64,000 nucleotides of DNA, from positions 5,704,001-5,768,000 of the forward strand of contig JAHLMK010000001.1 in assembly GCA_019915135.1 (NCBI GenBank), in the 5' to 3' direction. Below are positions 55,108-64,000 of this stretch, in pieces. A program made the position numbers and the translations under genes. The first letter of the stretch is position 1; every line of letters starts with the position of its first letter. The stretch is from Strobilurus pachycystidiatus (taxonomy: Eukaryota; Basidiomycota; Agaricomycetes; Agaricales; Physalacriaceae). The notes beneath the pieces were generated by a model, which was not told where the DNA came from, did not search any database, and saw only the letters and a program-made list of their open reading frames with translations.

Positions 55108-57712
55108 ATGAGTCTTACAAATGTTTCGACGCGATCCACTGCTGATTACTTCAATGAAAGCATTTCTGCTCGAAATGTTACTGCGGAGCAAGTCTTGGTG
55201 GCACTGGTCAGACTCTTTTTCTTGTTCTCATCTCTGTGTTCTGACAAGCGGCGAAGGAACAAGCCCACAACCCATTCATAGGTCTAGCTTACTCTCAAAG
55301 ATACCGTGCCCTCCTAGGAGCACGCAAAGGCCTGCCTGTTTACAGCAAAATGGCTGAATTTTTGACGATAGTATGTGCGCTTCAGTTGAACTTGGGGCCT
55401 TCTCGTGCTGATCCCGGAGAATCGTAGTTCCAATCGAACGAACAGATCATGATTTTGACGGGAGAGACCGGCTCTGGCAAAAGTACACAGTGAGCGCTAC
55501 ATCAAGCTTGTCTTCATCTTGTTAACAAGTATGCAGAATCCCTCAGTTCGTTGTTTATGCGGACCTTCCTCACAGGAGCGGTAAAATGGTGGTGTGCACT
55601 GAGCCTAGGCGAATCGCTGCAACTTCCATTGCCGACCGCGTCTCGAAAGAGATGGATGGTAAGTGACTACTGTCTTACGCAGACACGAACTAAGTCCCCA
55701 TTTCACAGTCGATTTGGGAGAAGAGGTAGGATACTCTGTCCGCTTCGAAGAGCTCTCTACTCCCGGTGTCACCTTCCTCAAGTACATGACGGATGGCATG
55801 CTACTTCGCGATGCCATGCACGATCCGGACTTATCAAAATACTCCACTATCATCCTCGATGAGTCCGAAGGACGCTCTTATAACACCGATATCCTTATGA
55901 GCCTTCTTAAGGATATTCTTCCTCGCCGACCAGATCTCAAAGTCATAATCATGTCCGCCGTCGATAATCCCCAATTTCGCTCTTTCTTCTCCATCTCGTC
56001 CGTCTCCTGTCTATCCGTCACAGGCCGAACGTATCCTGTCGAGATTTTCTACGCCAAAGATTGCCAGGAGGACTATAATCGGGCGGCGGTAGATCTCGTC
56101 ATATCCATACATCAACAGGAAGCTCCTGGGGATATACTCGTCTTTCTTACAGGCGCCAAAGAGATCGAGGATGCATGTCGCATCATCAAGGACCGCGTTG
56201 CCATTCTCATCAGACAAAATCCATCGCACATTGGCACGCTCGTCTGCACCCCTCTCTATGCCTCGCTTTCCTCCACCGACCAAGAGCGCGTATTTGATCC
56301 TCCACCTCCCTCGCACATGCCAAACGGTCCCCCTAGTCGAAAAGTGGTCATCGCGACCAACATTGCGGAGACTTCCCTGACTATTGATGGTGTCGTGTAT
56401 GTCGTCGATTGCGGATATGAGAAGTCCGAGTTCTACAACCCCGCGACGACGGTGGAAAGCATGAACCGCATGAACATCTCCCAGGCTTCTGCTCAGCACA
56501 GGGCCGGTAGGGCGGGGAGAACGAGGCCGGGAAAGTGCTACAGGCTATATCCGCAGAAGGTGTTCAGTACGGAATTTAAAGAACATGTATACCCGCAGAT
56601 TCTGCGATGCAATCTGAGCACTATCGTGCTCATGTTGAACAGACTTGGAGTGAAGGTATGGTTCATATTTTGTCTGCAGTCTTGCGATCATCACTGACGG
56701 GCCGATGCCAGGACATACTCTCATTCGACTTTATTGACGCACCAGACCCAGCAAGCGTAGCAAGGGCGTCGGAGCTACTGCGTGCTCTTGGTGCCGTGGA
56801 TGAGGGCGGCAACATCACAGAGCTCGGAACGATCATGGCAGATTTTCCAATGAATCCCCAGCTAGCCAAAGCACTTGTCCTCAGCCCAAAATTTGGATGT
56901 AGCAGGGAAATGGTGACTATTACCGCGATGATCTGTGGTAAGCTTTCTTGGGCTGTGTCCAACGCGTTGCACCGTGAACAGACCTCGTATTTCAGTTCGA
57001 AACGTTTGGTTACGTCCCTCCCATCTAGTGACGGAGGCTGACAGAGCCAAACGCGCATTCACCGTTCCAGGCGGTGATCATCTTACGCTGCTGAATGTGT
57101 ATGAGCGATACGTTGAAAGTGTGTGGCTTTGCCCTTTGGTCAACACCGATGCTTACATCTATTTAGATAGAGAAGACGAGAAATGGCCTTGGGAGAACTA
57201 CCTTTCCTCGCATGCCCTCGAAGAAGCCGAGGAAATGCGCATTCAGTTCAAGGATCTCTTGCGGCAGCACAATTTACCCCTTGTCTCCTCTTGTCCAGAC
57301 AAGACGACGCTGAGCGAAAACATTCGCAAAGCGCTACTATCGGGATTCTTTACACAGGTCGCGCGTAGATCTCCCAACGGGAAGAGTTTCAAGATGCTTT
57401 CCACGAAGGAGGATGTATTGCTCCACCCGTCTTGCGCACTTCCAGTTGGGAACAAACCGGAATTGGTGATGTATAACAAGCTACTGTATACAACACGGCT
57501 GTATATGCACAGCATCAGCATTATCAAGCCCGAGTGGTATGTGGCTCTCTATTGGTCTTTTGCCTACATGGCCCTGATTCTGTGCGCGCAGGCTTCCCGT
57601 CGAAGCTGTTCGAACATCTACTCCACCACGCGCTGTGCCCGCTAAGCAATCATCAGCACCCAAGAAGAGCAAGGAGAAGAAGGGGAAACCAAAGTCGTCA
57701 CGTAGATATTGA
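55108..57712 (+). CDS. Prp43-like DEAH-box RNA helicase with altered catalytic motifs
   Basis: Nine or so exons in phase from the ATG at 55108. The fold and collinear similarity to Prp43 are clear: AHNPFIGLAYSQRYRAL and KGLPVYSKMAEFL, then motif I GETGSGKSTQ, motif Ia TEPRRIAATSIADRVSKEMD, DMLL-type MTDGMLLRDAMHD, ATNIAETSLTIDGVVYVVDC (motif V), the winged-helix/ratchet region and OB-fold (KMLSTKEDVLLHPSCALPVG), ending in a Lys-rich tail. Catalytic changes: motif II reads DESE in place of DEAH (about 55858-55869), motif III SAV in place of SAT, and motif VI HRAGRAGR in place of QRAGRAGR. Without the His of DEAH, ATPase-coupled unwinding should be impaired. It may be a diverged paralogue kept for RNA or G-patch partner binding. 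Confidence 0.85.
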
Positions 57713-58333
57713 TTGCTGTCATAGTCTTCCCGAGTCTCAATTCGTAAACGGTGACCGTCCAGAACTTGCTTCTCGGGACAGATGGCCATAGTCTTGTTTC
57801 GCTCATCCATACTGTAGGATTTGAATATACCCTGTGTCGTTTTCTGGAAGTTTCAAGAGCATTTCACATTCAGCAAAGGTGTTGTATCAGAGAGAAAGAA
57901 ATTTAATATACGCCCCCGGTATATGTAGAGACAGTACTACGCGCGGCGAGTGAGATATATGTAAATATGTGGAGACGAGTGTTGCAGTCCCAACGAAGGC
58001 CAAGGCGATGCCCGCCCATCAAGTGTTCGTGGACGATGATTCAGAGCCCTTCATTCCAAGCGAGAGGAAGGAAGAGGGTGTAAGACTATCTTAATATGAC
58101 CCGTAGAGACCATGAAGACCAATGATATCCTTTGCGTATCATGATAACACGCCACCTCATTCCTTTCATACGGACGCTGTATGGCTTGATGGACACCTGT
58201 GTGCCGCTTGATGAACAGATGAGGCCTGTTCGGGGAACGTCGCGAAAACAAAGATGTATCCTCCAGATCTAAAAACCATCAAATCGATTACAAACCATGC
58301 AATGAAGAATAAGAATAATAACATCATAACGCG
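57713..58333. other. Convergent intergenic region
   Basis: 3' regions of the helicase gene and of ADA3. AT-rich with no supported gene. Confidence 0.4.
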
Positions 58334-59858
58334 TCACCCAACGTCCATACTGTCATCCTCCTGCACCTTCACCTTCGGTCTTATGGGCCGCCCCGTCAGT
58401 ATTGACTCGACCTCGTCCTCCAGTCCGTCATAGATACTCTCCTTCGGCACAGCCCATATCCGCCCAGGCTGCTCCGCCTGCTTCTGCTCGAATACACTCC
58501 CGACCTTGTCCACCCACTGCCGCCGCGTATACACCAGTCCCTTGAGGTTTTCCCCGACCACCAGATGATTCTCCACGTCAGGCCCGAGCCCCAGCGCCGC
58601 AGGACACGGCGGCGGGCTGCTCGCGCTCGTCCCATTCACCTCCGTCCCATTCACAGTCCCGGTCCCGCTCTTCTTCTTCTTAGGCTTTGGCGCGTCCTTT
58701 CGCTGCAGCTTCGCATACGCGTTGCTGATGTTCTTGTCGACGGAGTCGCGCATCTCCACGTATTCCTGATACGCCAGGCGGTCGCGCGCAATTTCGACGA
58801 GCCGCCCCCGCCGCACTTTGTTCCGCGCCATGACCGCGCGCAGCTCGCGCTGGCCCTCCCGAATCGCTGTCGTTATCGGGTCGTCCACTTTCTCCGAGTA
58901 GTCGGGCTAGAAAGAGTGAAAAATCAGTGAGTGTGGGCATGGAAAGGGGGGAAGATAACTCACGATCTCCGTGAGCAACCCATGGTACCGCATGGTGTCT
59001 CTTATCCGAGTCTCCAGGTCCGAAACGCTCAGCTTCTCCTTCTTCGACGCAGCAGCGCCGCTCCCGCCGGGCCGCCCCTCCATCGCGTCTTCAGCGTCTT
59101 TCACACCCTTCCACTGGTTCTCTAGCGGTAATAGCGCGCTAATCACCCTCTCCGTCAAGGGCCCATGACCATGCTCTTCAGTCAAACAATCCGCGTCCTC
59201 CAATGTCGACGGATCCCACTTTGGCAGCGGCGCCGCAAATATATCCGGCGGTGCGTCCTCGTTCGACAGGGGATAATGACCCATGTCCTGCTCGTCCCAG
59301 ACCTCCTGGTAATGTCGCCCTAGTTTGGGTAATATAAACGGCTCCACGTCGTCTCCAGTGTGTTCTAAGAATCCAATATCCTCCTCCTTGATATTTCGTA
59401 TCCAGGGTTCGATGGAGGAATAGAAAGAAGTAACGTTGGACTGTGTGGGAGCCTTTAATTTGCTAAAGTCGTCCGTGACTTCGATGGGCTTGCTAGGCCC
59501 GGGTATTGGTGGCGCAGATATCGGGGGTCGTTGGGGAAGTAATGGTATTTGCGGTGGAACACTGAAGTTGAGTCCGTCGTTAGGTTGCTATACAACGATG
59601 AGAAGGTTGGAAGAATGAGGAGCGGTGTGAAGTTACCTTGGAGGAGGAGGAAGATGGGATGGATTTTTGGGCTTTCGTAGGTTGCGTGGTCGGAGTAGGA
59701 TGGTGTGTCACGGGCGGTGTGCCTTTGCGGATTCGTTGTGCAGAGACTGCAAGTAGGTGTTAGATTGAGTGGCCTATGGGTACAACTGACGTACGCGGAT
59801 CGAGATCGCTATCTTCATAGTCGCGTTTCCGCTTCTTCTTCTTTCTATCTTCGGCCAT
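58334..59858 (-). CDS. ADA3: ADA3/NGG1-like SAGA-ADA complex subunit
   Basis: Coactivator subunit that links the Gcn5 acetyltransferase module of SAGA/ADA. The ATG at 59858-59856 starts MAEDRKKKKRKRDYEDSDLD. Disordered Pro-rich sequence is followed by SNVTSFYSSIEPWIRNIKEE, then DIGFLEHTGDDVEPFILPKL and GRHYQEVWDEQD. The helical central part (LSVSDLETRIRDTMRYHGLL) leads across an intron to PDYSEKVDDPITTAIREGQR and the conserved coiled-coil RLVEIARDRLAYQEYVEMRD. The C-terminal block (LVYTRRQWVDKVGSVFEQKQ, then RIWAVPKESIYDGLEDEVES) is the Ada3 domain end. All parts expected for a fungal Ada3 are seen. The next gene upstream starts about 200 bp away. Confidence 0.8.
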
Positions 59859-60047
59859 ACTGCTGCTGTTAGGAGGCAATATAGACAACAGAACGATAGC
59901 CTCACCTTCGTGGATCAACCGAGGAGCGTGAAGACGAAGGGCCAGCGTGAGGGGGATGTGATGATAGACGTGGTTTTCCGGAGAGAGAAAGAGAGGGTTC
60001 TGCGTCGGGCATGGGGGTAACTGTTGGTCCATTGTGGCGCCAATTGT

Positions 60048-60467
60048 TCAAAGCAAAGACCGTCGATCGAGAACCACGCAGAGTGTTTCAAACATGGATA
60101 AAATGGCCAAAGATGAAAGGAAGAAAATCCAGGAGATAATAGAGAGTGGCGGGGTATGACATAACACCGTTAGATTGCTGGATACGCGTAGTGGCAAAAT
60201 ACACGTACAGTCGCGTTCACGCTTCACTTTTTCGACAGCTTTCGCCTTTCCCTTTTCGCCTTCCTTCATGCGACGCATGGATTCCTCGATAACCTTAATG
60301 TCCGCTCCGGCTTTCCGCCCCCGCTCCTTGAGCTTTGCCCTCAGCGTTTGCAGCTCATTCTCTAGCAGTTTCAGCTCCGACACTGGCGGTAGCACTTCCG
60401 GTGTGTTTCGCAGCAAATTCGAGCGTAATGGAGGCGGCGACGGATAAGCAGTCAACTTTGTGTACAT
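60048..60467 (-). CDS. Small coiled-coil protein, function unknown
   Basis: From the ATG at 60467-60465 the frame gives about 90 residues of clear coding character: MYTKLTAYPSPPPLRSNLLR, then VSELKLLENELQTLRAKLKE and IEESMRRMKEGEKGKAKAVE, a coiled coil with leucine heptads. It then either continues to the stop at 60048 with a hydrophobic segment (ISWIFFLSSLAILSMFETLC, possible membrane anchor) or is spliced at the GTACGT near 60205 to an exon I could not identify. If unspliced, it would be a tail-anchored protein. Its 3' end lies close to the ADA3 start. I recognise no family. Confidence 0.5.
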   Translation of the reverse strand: MYTKLTAYPSPPPLRSNLLRNTPEVLPPVSELKLLENELQTLRAKLKERGRKAGADIKVIEESMRRMKEGEKGKAKAVEKVKRERDCTCILPLRVSSNLTVLCHTPPLSIISWIFFLSSLAILSMFETLCVVLDRRSLL

Positions 60468-61078
60468 CTCGACGTCACGGTGCGCCCGGCCGACGACGAC
60501 GAGGAATATGGCGCTCCGGGGACGGCAGATGTCCCTCAATCCAAGTAAATGGGTTTCGGAGGGCGTGGAGCGGGCCAGGCGGGCGCAATTGGCGGCGCGA
60601 GCGGTAGTGATTCAAGTACGAGAACAAGGTGAGAACAGGTTTTCGGATCACGCGTCTGATTACTCAGTTTTCCCACATTACTACTTTGGGAGTGGCGGGC
60701 GTCGGGAGGCGGGTCCCATCCATGATGACACTGTACTTATCGGCGGCTCAAAGCATCAGTCACCAAATTACTGGTGATGGTAGCTGCAATGGAGCAAGTC
60801 ATAAGAGTCTCACCAGAGGAGAGGTCATCATGTCCGGTGGAATTCAAAAGCCCTCGACATGAATGATAACGACTGTGGCGAGGTTCTAGGTACCCCTCAA
60901 TTAAAGTGCAACCTGCCGAGGTCGCAGTACGCACCTCTCATACAGATTCCGCAGGCACTGATAAATGCAAGCCGCACTCGACTTGCACTTGTTTGAGCAG
61001 AAGAGCATATCATGTTGATTAGTGTTTGGCCACGACTTGCGGCTTTACCGATTGCAACCATCGACACCCACTGTGGTG
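60468..61078. other. Intergenic region
   Basis: Divergent promoter of the small coiled-coil gene and the F-box gene. Plus-strand frames at 60460-60777 lie opposite the coiled-coil gene and have no domain. Nothing else seen. Confidence 0.4.
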
Positions 61079-62665
61079 ATGATGGGTCGTCGCCAGGTAG
61101 GTGCATGCTTTTCCATGCAAATGCATGTCCTTCATGGATCACAGGTCAAGAAGAAAGTAAGGTCTGAGGGGAACGACGTCGTCCCTGCATCGCGCCGGCT
61201 GCCCGTCGAATTGCTGTCCGAAATTCTCTGGTACGCTAGCTTGGATGAGGATGAGGATATGTCTGTGATGGTCCCCGACGCACCACAATGGCAACTCGCG
61301 CGCGTCTCGAGAGCGTGGCGTGCCGCGTCACTGTCCTGCCACTCGATATGGACAACCGTAGATCTTATGTTCTGGAATTCCGACTTCATTGGCCATGAGG
61401 ATACGCTGTGGCGGCTCCCTGTGGTTTTGGAACGCTCGGGCCAGCTTCCACTCACTGTTCGCTTCCGCTACCCATCCAACGAAGAGCTCGACTCCATGAT
61501 GATATCTCAATCGCACCGCTGGAGATCAGCGCACATAATTTATGGTCCTCTTCCAGAAGGCCCACTTCCTTCCCTGAAAAACCGCCTCTATCAGCTCGAG
61601 TCACTAGGCCTCCATGCCAGTTATGACTCCATCAACGACATCGATCAAGGAATGTTCGACCGATTCTCCTCTGTCCCGCGACTTTCTCAGATTCAATATG
61701 TCGGTGGGCCGCCATTCTTGAATATCCCTTGGGCCCAAATTACGTCGCTCGTCATTGACCCATTTGGATGGCTGAATGCAGGTGTGGACTTCGACGAAGT
61801 TTACCACTTCATATCCCGATTCCCAGCTCTCCACACACTTGACTCAAGTTTTGGTTCCTGGAGATCGCGATTTTCAATCCCTCACGTCGGAGAGAGATTG
61901 ATTTGTACAGCGCAGGTGGTCAAAAGCGACGACCACAAGATCTTCGAAGCCATGAGCTTCCCAAAACAACTAGAGATGATTCTCTACACCTCTGCGAATG
62001 CACACGCTAAAATTGACCCCACGGTAATCAGATCTTCCATCGACCATCTCCACCACGCTGGTCTGACCTGCCTACGTCTCGTAAATATCACGCTTGACAT
62101 TGATGATGACTCGAGCAGCTATCTTCCCCAGAGTTTACGAGAGATGGTGAACCTCACCATCTTCTCCCTTCGCGCAAACATCACCCAACTCAACGATTCT
62201 TCCACCTCCACCCCCAGCTTCTACACTTCGACATTGGGCATCTTCCCAGACCTTTCTTCCCCGACTTTCCTTCCACATCTCGCGTCTCTCGACATCTATG
62301 TTGCCTTTACCGAACGCTTTTGTCTTTGTGCCGGCGACGTGGGCGAAACACAAGCTCACTCAGGCTGGTTCAAGGAAGCGCGTCGAACTCTCGTGCCCAC
62401 TTTGCAGTCGCGATGGGCGGGGACGGACGGCACGGGCATTCTCAAAGAGTTCCGGTACAGCGTAAGAGTGGAAACGCATGAGTCGGATGACTCGGACCAG
62501 CTCATGAATAGCCTGAACTTGAACCGTGAGGAGCAAGACGAGCTCGAGGCGCTGGTTGCAGCCGGGATGGGATTATCGATGAGGGTCATTGAGTCTTCTT
62601 ACAGCCCTGAAGACACGAGATTCAGAGAAGTCATACATATGATGATCGGACGCGACGTTTGGTAG
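61079..62665 (+). CDS. F-box protein
   Basis: Long single exon. The first in-frame ATG is at 61079, but a 5' exon is possible because the first 30 residues are not conserved-looking. The F-box follows: ASRRLPVELLSEILWYASLD, then ARVSRAWRAASLSCHSIWTT, the ordinary Agaricomycete form. The next 380 residues form irregular LRR-like strands (HLHHAGLTCLRLVNITLDID, SLREMVNLTIFSLRANIT). The C-terminus is acidic and helical (NREEQDELEALVAAGMGLSM). It is probably a substrate receptor of an SCF ubiquitin ligase. It is not closely related to the tandem pair at 26.9-30.7 kb. Confidence 0.8.
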   Translation: MMGRRQVGACFSMQMHVLHGSQVKKKVRSEGNDVVPASRRLPVELLSEILWYASLDEDEDMSVMVPDAPQWQLARVSRAWRAASLSCHSIWTTVDLMFWNSDFIGHEDTLWRLPVVLERSGQLPLTVRFRYPSNEELDSMMISQSHRWRSAHIIYGPLPEGPLPSLKNRLYQLESLGLHASYDSINDIDQGMFDRFSSVPRLSQIQYVGGPPFLNIPWAQITSLVIDPFGWLNAGVDFDEVYHFISRFPALHTLDSSFGSWRSRFSIPHVGERLICTAQVVKSDDHKIFEAMSFPKQLEMILYTSANAHAKIDPTVIRSSIDHLHHAGLTCLRLVNITLDIDDDSSSYLPQSLREMVNLTIFSLRANITQLNDSSTSTPSFYTSTLGIFPDLSSPTFLPHLASLDIYVAFTERFCLCAGDVGETQAHSGWFKEARRTLVPTLQSRWAGTDGTGILKEFRYSVRVETHESDDSDQLMNSLNLNREEQDELEALVAAGMGLSMRVIESSYSPEDTRFREVIHMMIGRDVW

Positions 62666-62969
62666 TATCGTGGTCGAAGAATCTTTCTTGTGTCTTTGTA
62701 ACATGTAAATTACTTTCTTGCTGATACAGTACCACGGCTAGGGCACGGGCCGATTGGAACTTTTAGTACTCAGTACTACTATACTTACAAGCAATCTCAC
62801 TGCTAGACTATCATAGGTCCTTACGGGCACTGGGCCCTGGGGCTTCCGGCAGCCGGCTGGCGTACCGATTCCTGGCGCTGAGGGCCGGGGGGCTTCAGAT
62901 GTGAATGCGTGAAAACAACGTGAAACTGAACACTTTTTTTGAACAATGAAGGTTCCTGAGTCCTGACAT

Positions 62970-63075
62970 CGCAGTGTGCACACTGCGCATTGATGATTGC
63001 GCAATCATGATTCATCAATGCACATTGCAGTGTGCACACTGCACAACGCAGTGTGCACACTGCACAGTGCACATT
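62970..63075. repeat. Cluster of nested palindromes
   Basis: The perfect 16-bp palindrome GCAGTGTGCACACTGC occurs three times (62971-62986, 63027-63042, 63048-63063). Between the first two lies a larger inverted repeat, GCATTGATGA ... TCATCAATGC (62986-63022), around TTGCGCAA. A partial fourth unit (ACAGTGCACA) follows. The cluster sits about 40 bp beyond the 3' end of tRNA-Asn, whose minus-strand transcript runs towards it. Confidence 0.85.
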
Positions 63076-63117
63076 GGGCCTCACAATCGACAAAAAGACT
63101 GGAAACAAGGACGAATC

Positions 63118-63206
63118 TGCCCCAGACAGGTTCGAACTGTCGACCTTCCGATGTACGAAGACAGCTTGTAACAGTCGGACGCTTTGACCAACTTAGCCAT
63201 GGGGCA
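63118..63206 (-). tRNA. tRNA-Asn (anticodon GTT), with intron
   Basis: Read on the minus strand from 63206. The acceptor stem is TGCCCCA with TGGGGCA. The D-arm is GCTAAGTTGGTCAAAGC, the anticodon stem TCCGA/TCGGA and the anticodon GTT. The T-arm is GACAG-TTCGAAC-CTGTC. A 16-nt intron (CAAGCTGTCTTCGTAC) lies one base after the anticodon, the canonical position, leaving a 73-nt tRNA. All stems pair fully. Confidence 0.93.
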
Positions 63207-63568
63207 TATGGGGACAGTTTTCACCTACCTCTAGTCCGTATTCAACATATGAACCACCATGAGAAGTTGTTATTGTCATCTTCCTATCTATTTGGAAAGT
63301 GAACGCGAGGTTGTGCTGGGTATTGGGGCCCGCTCGGATATCACCGATGGGACACACATCAGATTGGCGATCAGCCGCTTTCAACTTCAGCCAGCTCAAG
63401 GAGTGGAAGGACACAAAGTTGAGGAAATCATGTAGGTACTCAGTTGACGGCAGAGCAATGGCGCAGAGAGAAGATCATATGTCACACTGAGAAAAGCCTT
63501 CATCGCCAACCGTCAAGTGCTATGTGGCGCAGCAATGATAGCAAAGCATGAAGGCCCATCGTGGCATC

Positions 63569-63640
63569 ACACCGATGGTGAAGCGGTTATCATGCTTGCC
63601 TTCCAAGCAAGCGGCAGGGGTTCGACTCCCCTTCGGTGTA
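63569..63640 (+). tRNA. tRNA-Gly (anticodon TCC)
   Basis: The acceptor stem is ACACCGA with TCGGTGT and discriminator A. The D-arm is GTGAAGCGGTTATCAT, the anticodon arm CTTGC-CTTCCAA-GCAAG and the T-arm AGGGG-TTCGACT-CCCCT. 72 nt, no intron. All stems pair. Confidence 0.93.
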
Positions 63641-63902
63641 TATCACCTTCAAGCAACCTTTTTGCTAGCTGAAGCTACGTGAGCTTGCGAACGGCTAGCG
63701 TAAGTGTAAGATAAGGAAAGAGAGGGTGATACAAGTAGAGGATCACACCTAATTAGACGGACGCACACGTGTGAACGCAAGGCGTCCGAATTGGGAGTGA
63801 TCAGTGCGCGTCTGACAAGTTCTCTTGTCGACGCTCATCGAGCTTTCACCCTCGCACTCTCTATCGCTCATCGTCCTCGGGAGCTCTCAGTTTTTCAACA
63901 AC

Positions 63903-64000
63903 ATGACCGTTATTCTTCCAAATGCAGGAATTACCGGACCTATACCCGACACATTCAACTTTGACGACTTTTTGGTCATTCCACCGTTGATGGGTGTGGG
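63903..64000 (+). CDS. Start of a gene cut by the window end
   Basis: The ATG at 63903 follows a typical pyrimidine-rich leader and ACAACATG context. The frame MTVILPNAGITGPIPDTFNF, then DDFLVIPPLMGV is open to the window end. About 32 residues are visible, too few to assign a family. Confidence 0.5.
   Translation, partial: MTVILPNAGITGPIPDTFNFDDFLVIPPLMGV

Noticed and set aside
1..64000. CRISPR arrays, insertion sequences, rRNA genes or prokaryote-type operons
   Set aside because: None seen. The intron structure and gene families are fungal, and the only regular repeats are those listed.

Overview
The window reads as nuclear DNA of a filamentous basidiomycete, most likely an Agaricomycete. 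Genes lie about 2 kb apart on both strands. Nearly all are split by short (about 35-70 nt) GT-AG introns with CTAAC/CTGAC-like branch points. The content is typical of mushroom-forming fungi: cerato-platanin, a GH12 endoglucanase, a P450, DUF6699 proteins, F-box families and glyoxalase-like proteins. I cannot name a species. Exon junctions were joined by eye from reading frame and splice motifs, so outer coordinates are firmer than internal ones.

Layout. 0-5.6 kb: 5'-truncated P450, RING/coiled-coil protein, and a TPR plus double CCCH zinc-finger protein. 5.6-8.5 kb: gene-poor, with one interrupted frame. 8.5-13.4 kb: PP2C phosphatase and a large Cys-rich type I membrane protein. 14.6-20.6 kb: membrane-anchored A1 aspartic-protease-like gene, GH12, PER1 and a glyoxalase-like gene. 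21-26.5 kb: a disordered protein and two DUF6699 genes. 26.9-31.5 kb: a tandem duplication carrying two F-box-type genes. 31.6-38.6 kb: a p67phox/NoxR-like protein with a retropepsin-like tail, a single-pass membrane protein, an HMG-box factor and cerato-platanin. 39.1-42.3 kb: serine carboxypeptidase head-to-head with a second glyoxalase-like gene. 42.4-44.7 kb: a transposon with 272-bp inverted repeats and a 9-bp target duplication. 45.2-48.8 kb: an unknown gene and a second A1-like gene. 49.4-54.3 kb: RPA34-like, THI20 and a repeat-motif protein. 55.1-60.5 kb: a Prp43-like helicase with altered catalytic motifs, ADA3 and a small coiled-coil protein. 61-64 kb: F-box protein, a palindrome cluster, tRNA-Asn, tRNA-Gly and the start of another gene.

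There is no obvious operon or biosynthetic cluster. The striking theme is local paralogy with apparent loss of catalytic residues. Two A1-protease-like genes 30 kb apart each have a changed DTG motif, yet their frames stay open. The Prp43-like gene has DESE in place of DEAH plus changes in motifs III and VI. These look like retained pseudoenzymes. Secretory-pathway genes (GH12, cerato-platanin, carboxypeptidase, PER1, the two A1-like proteins) are common here. Housekeeping functions are represented by THI20, ADA3, RPA34-like and the tRNAs.
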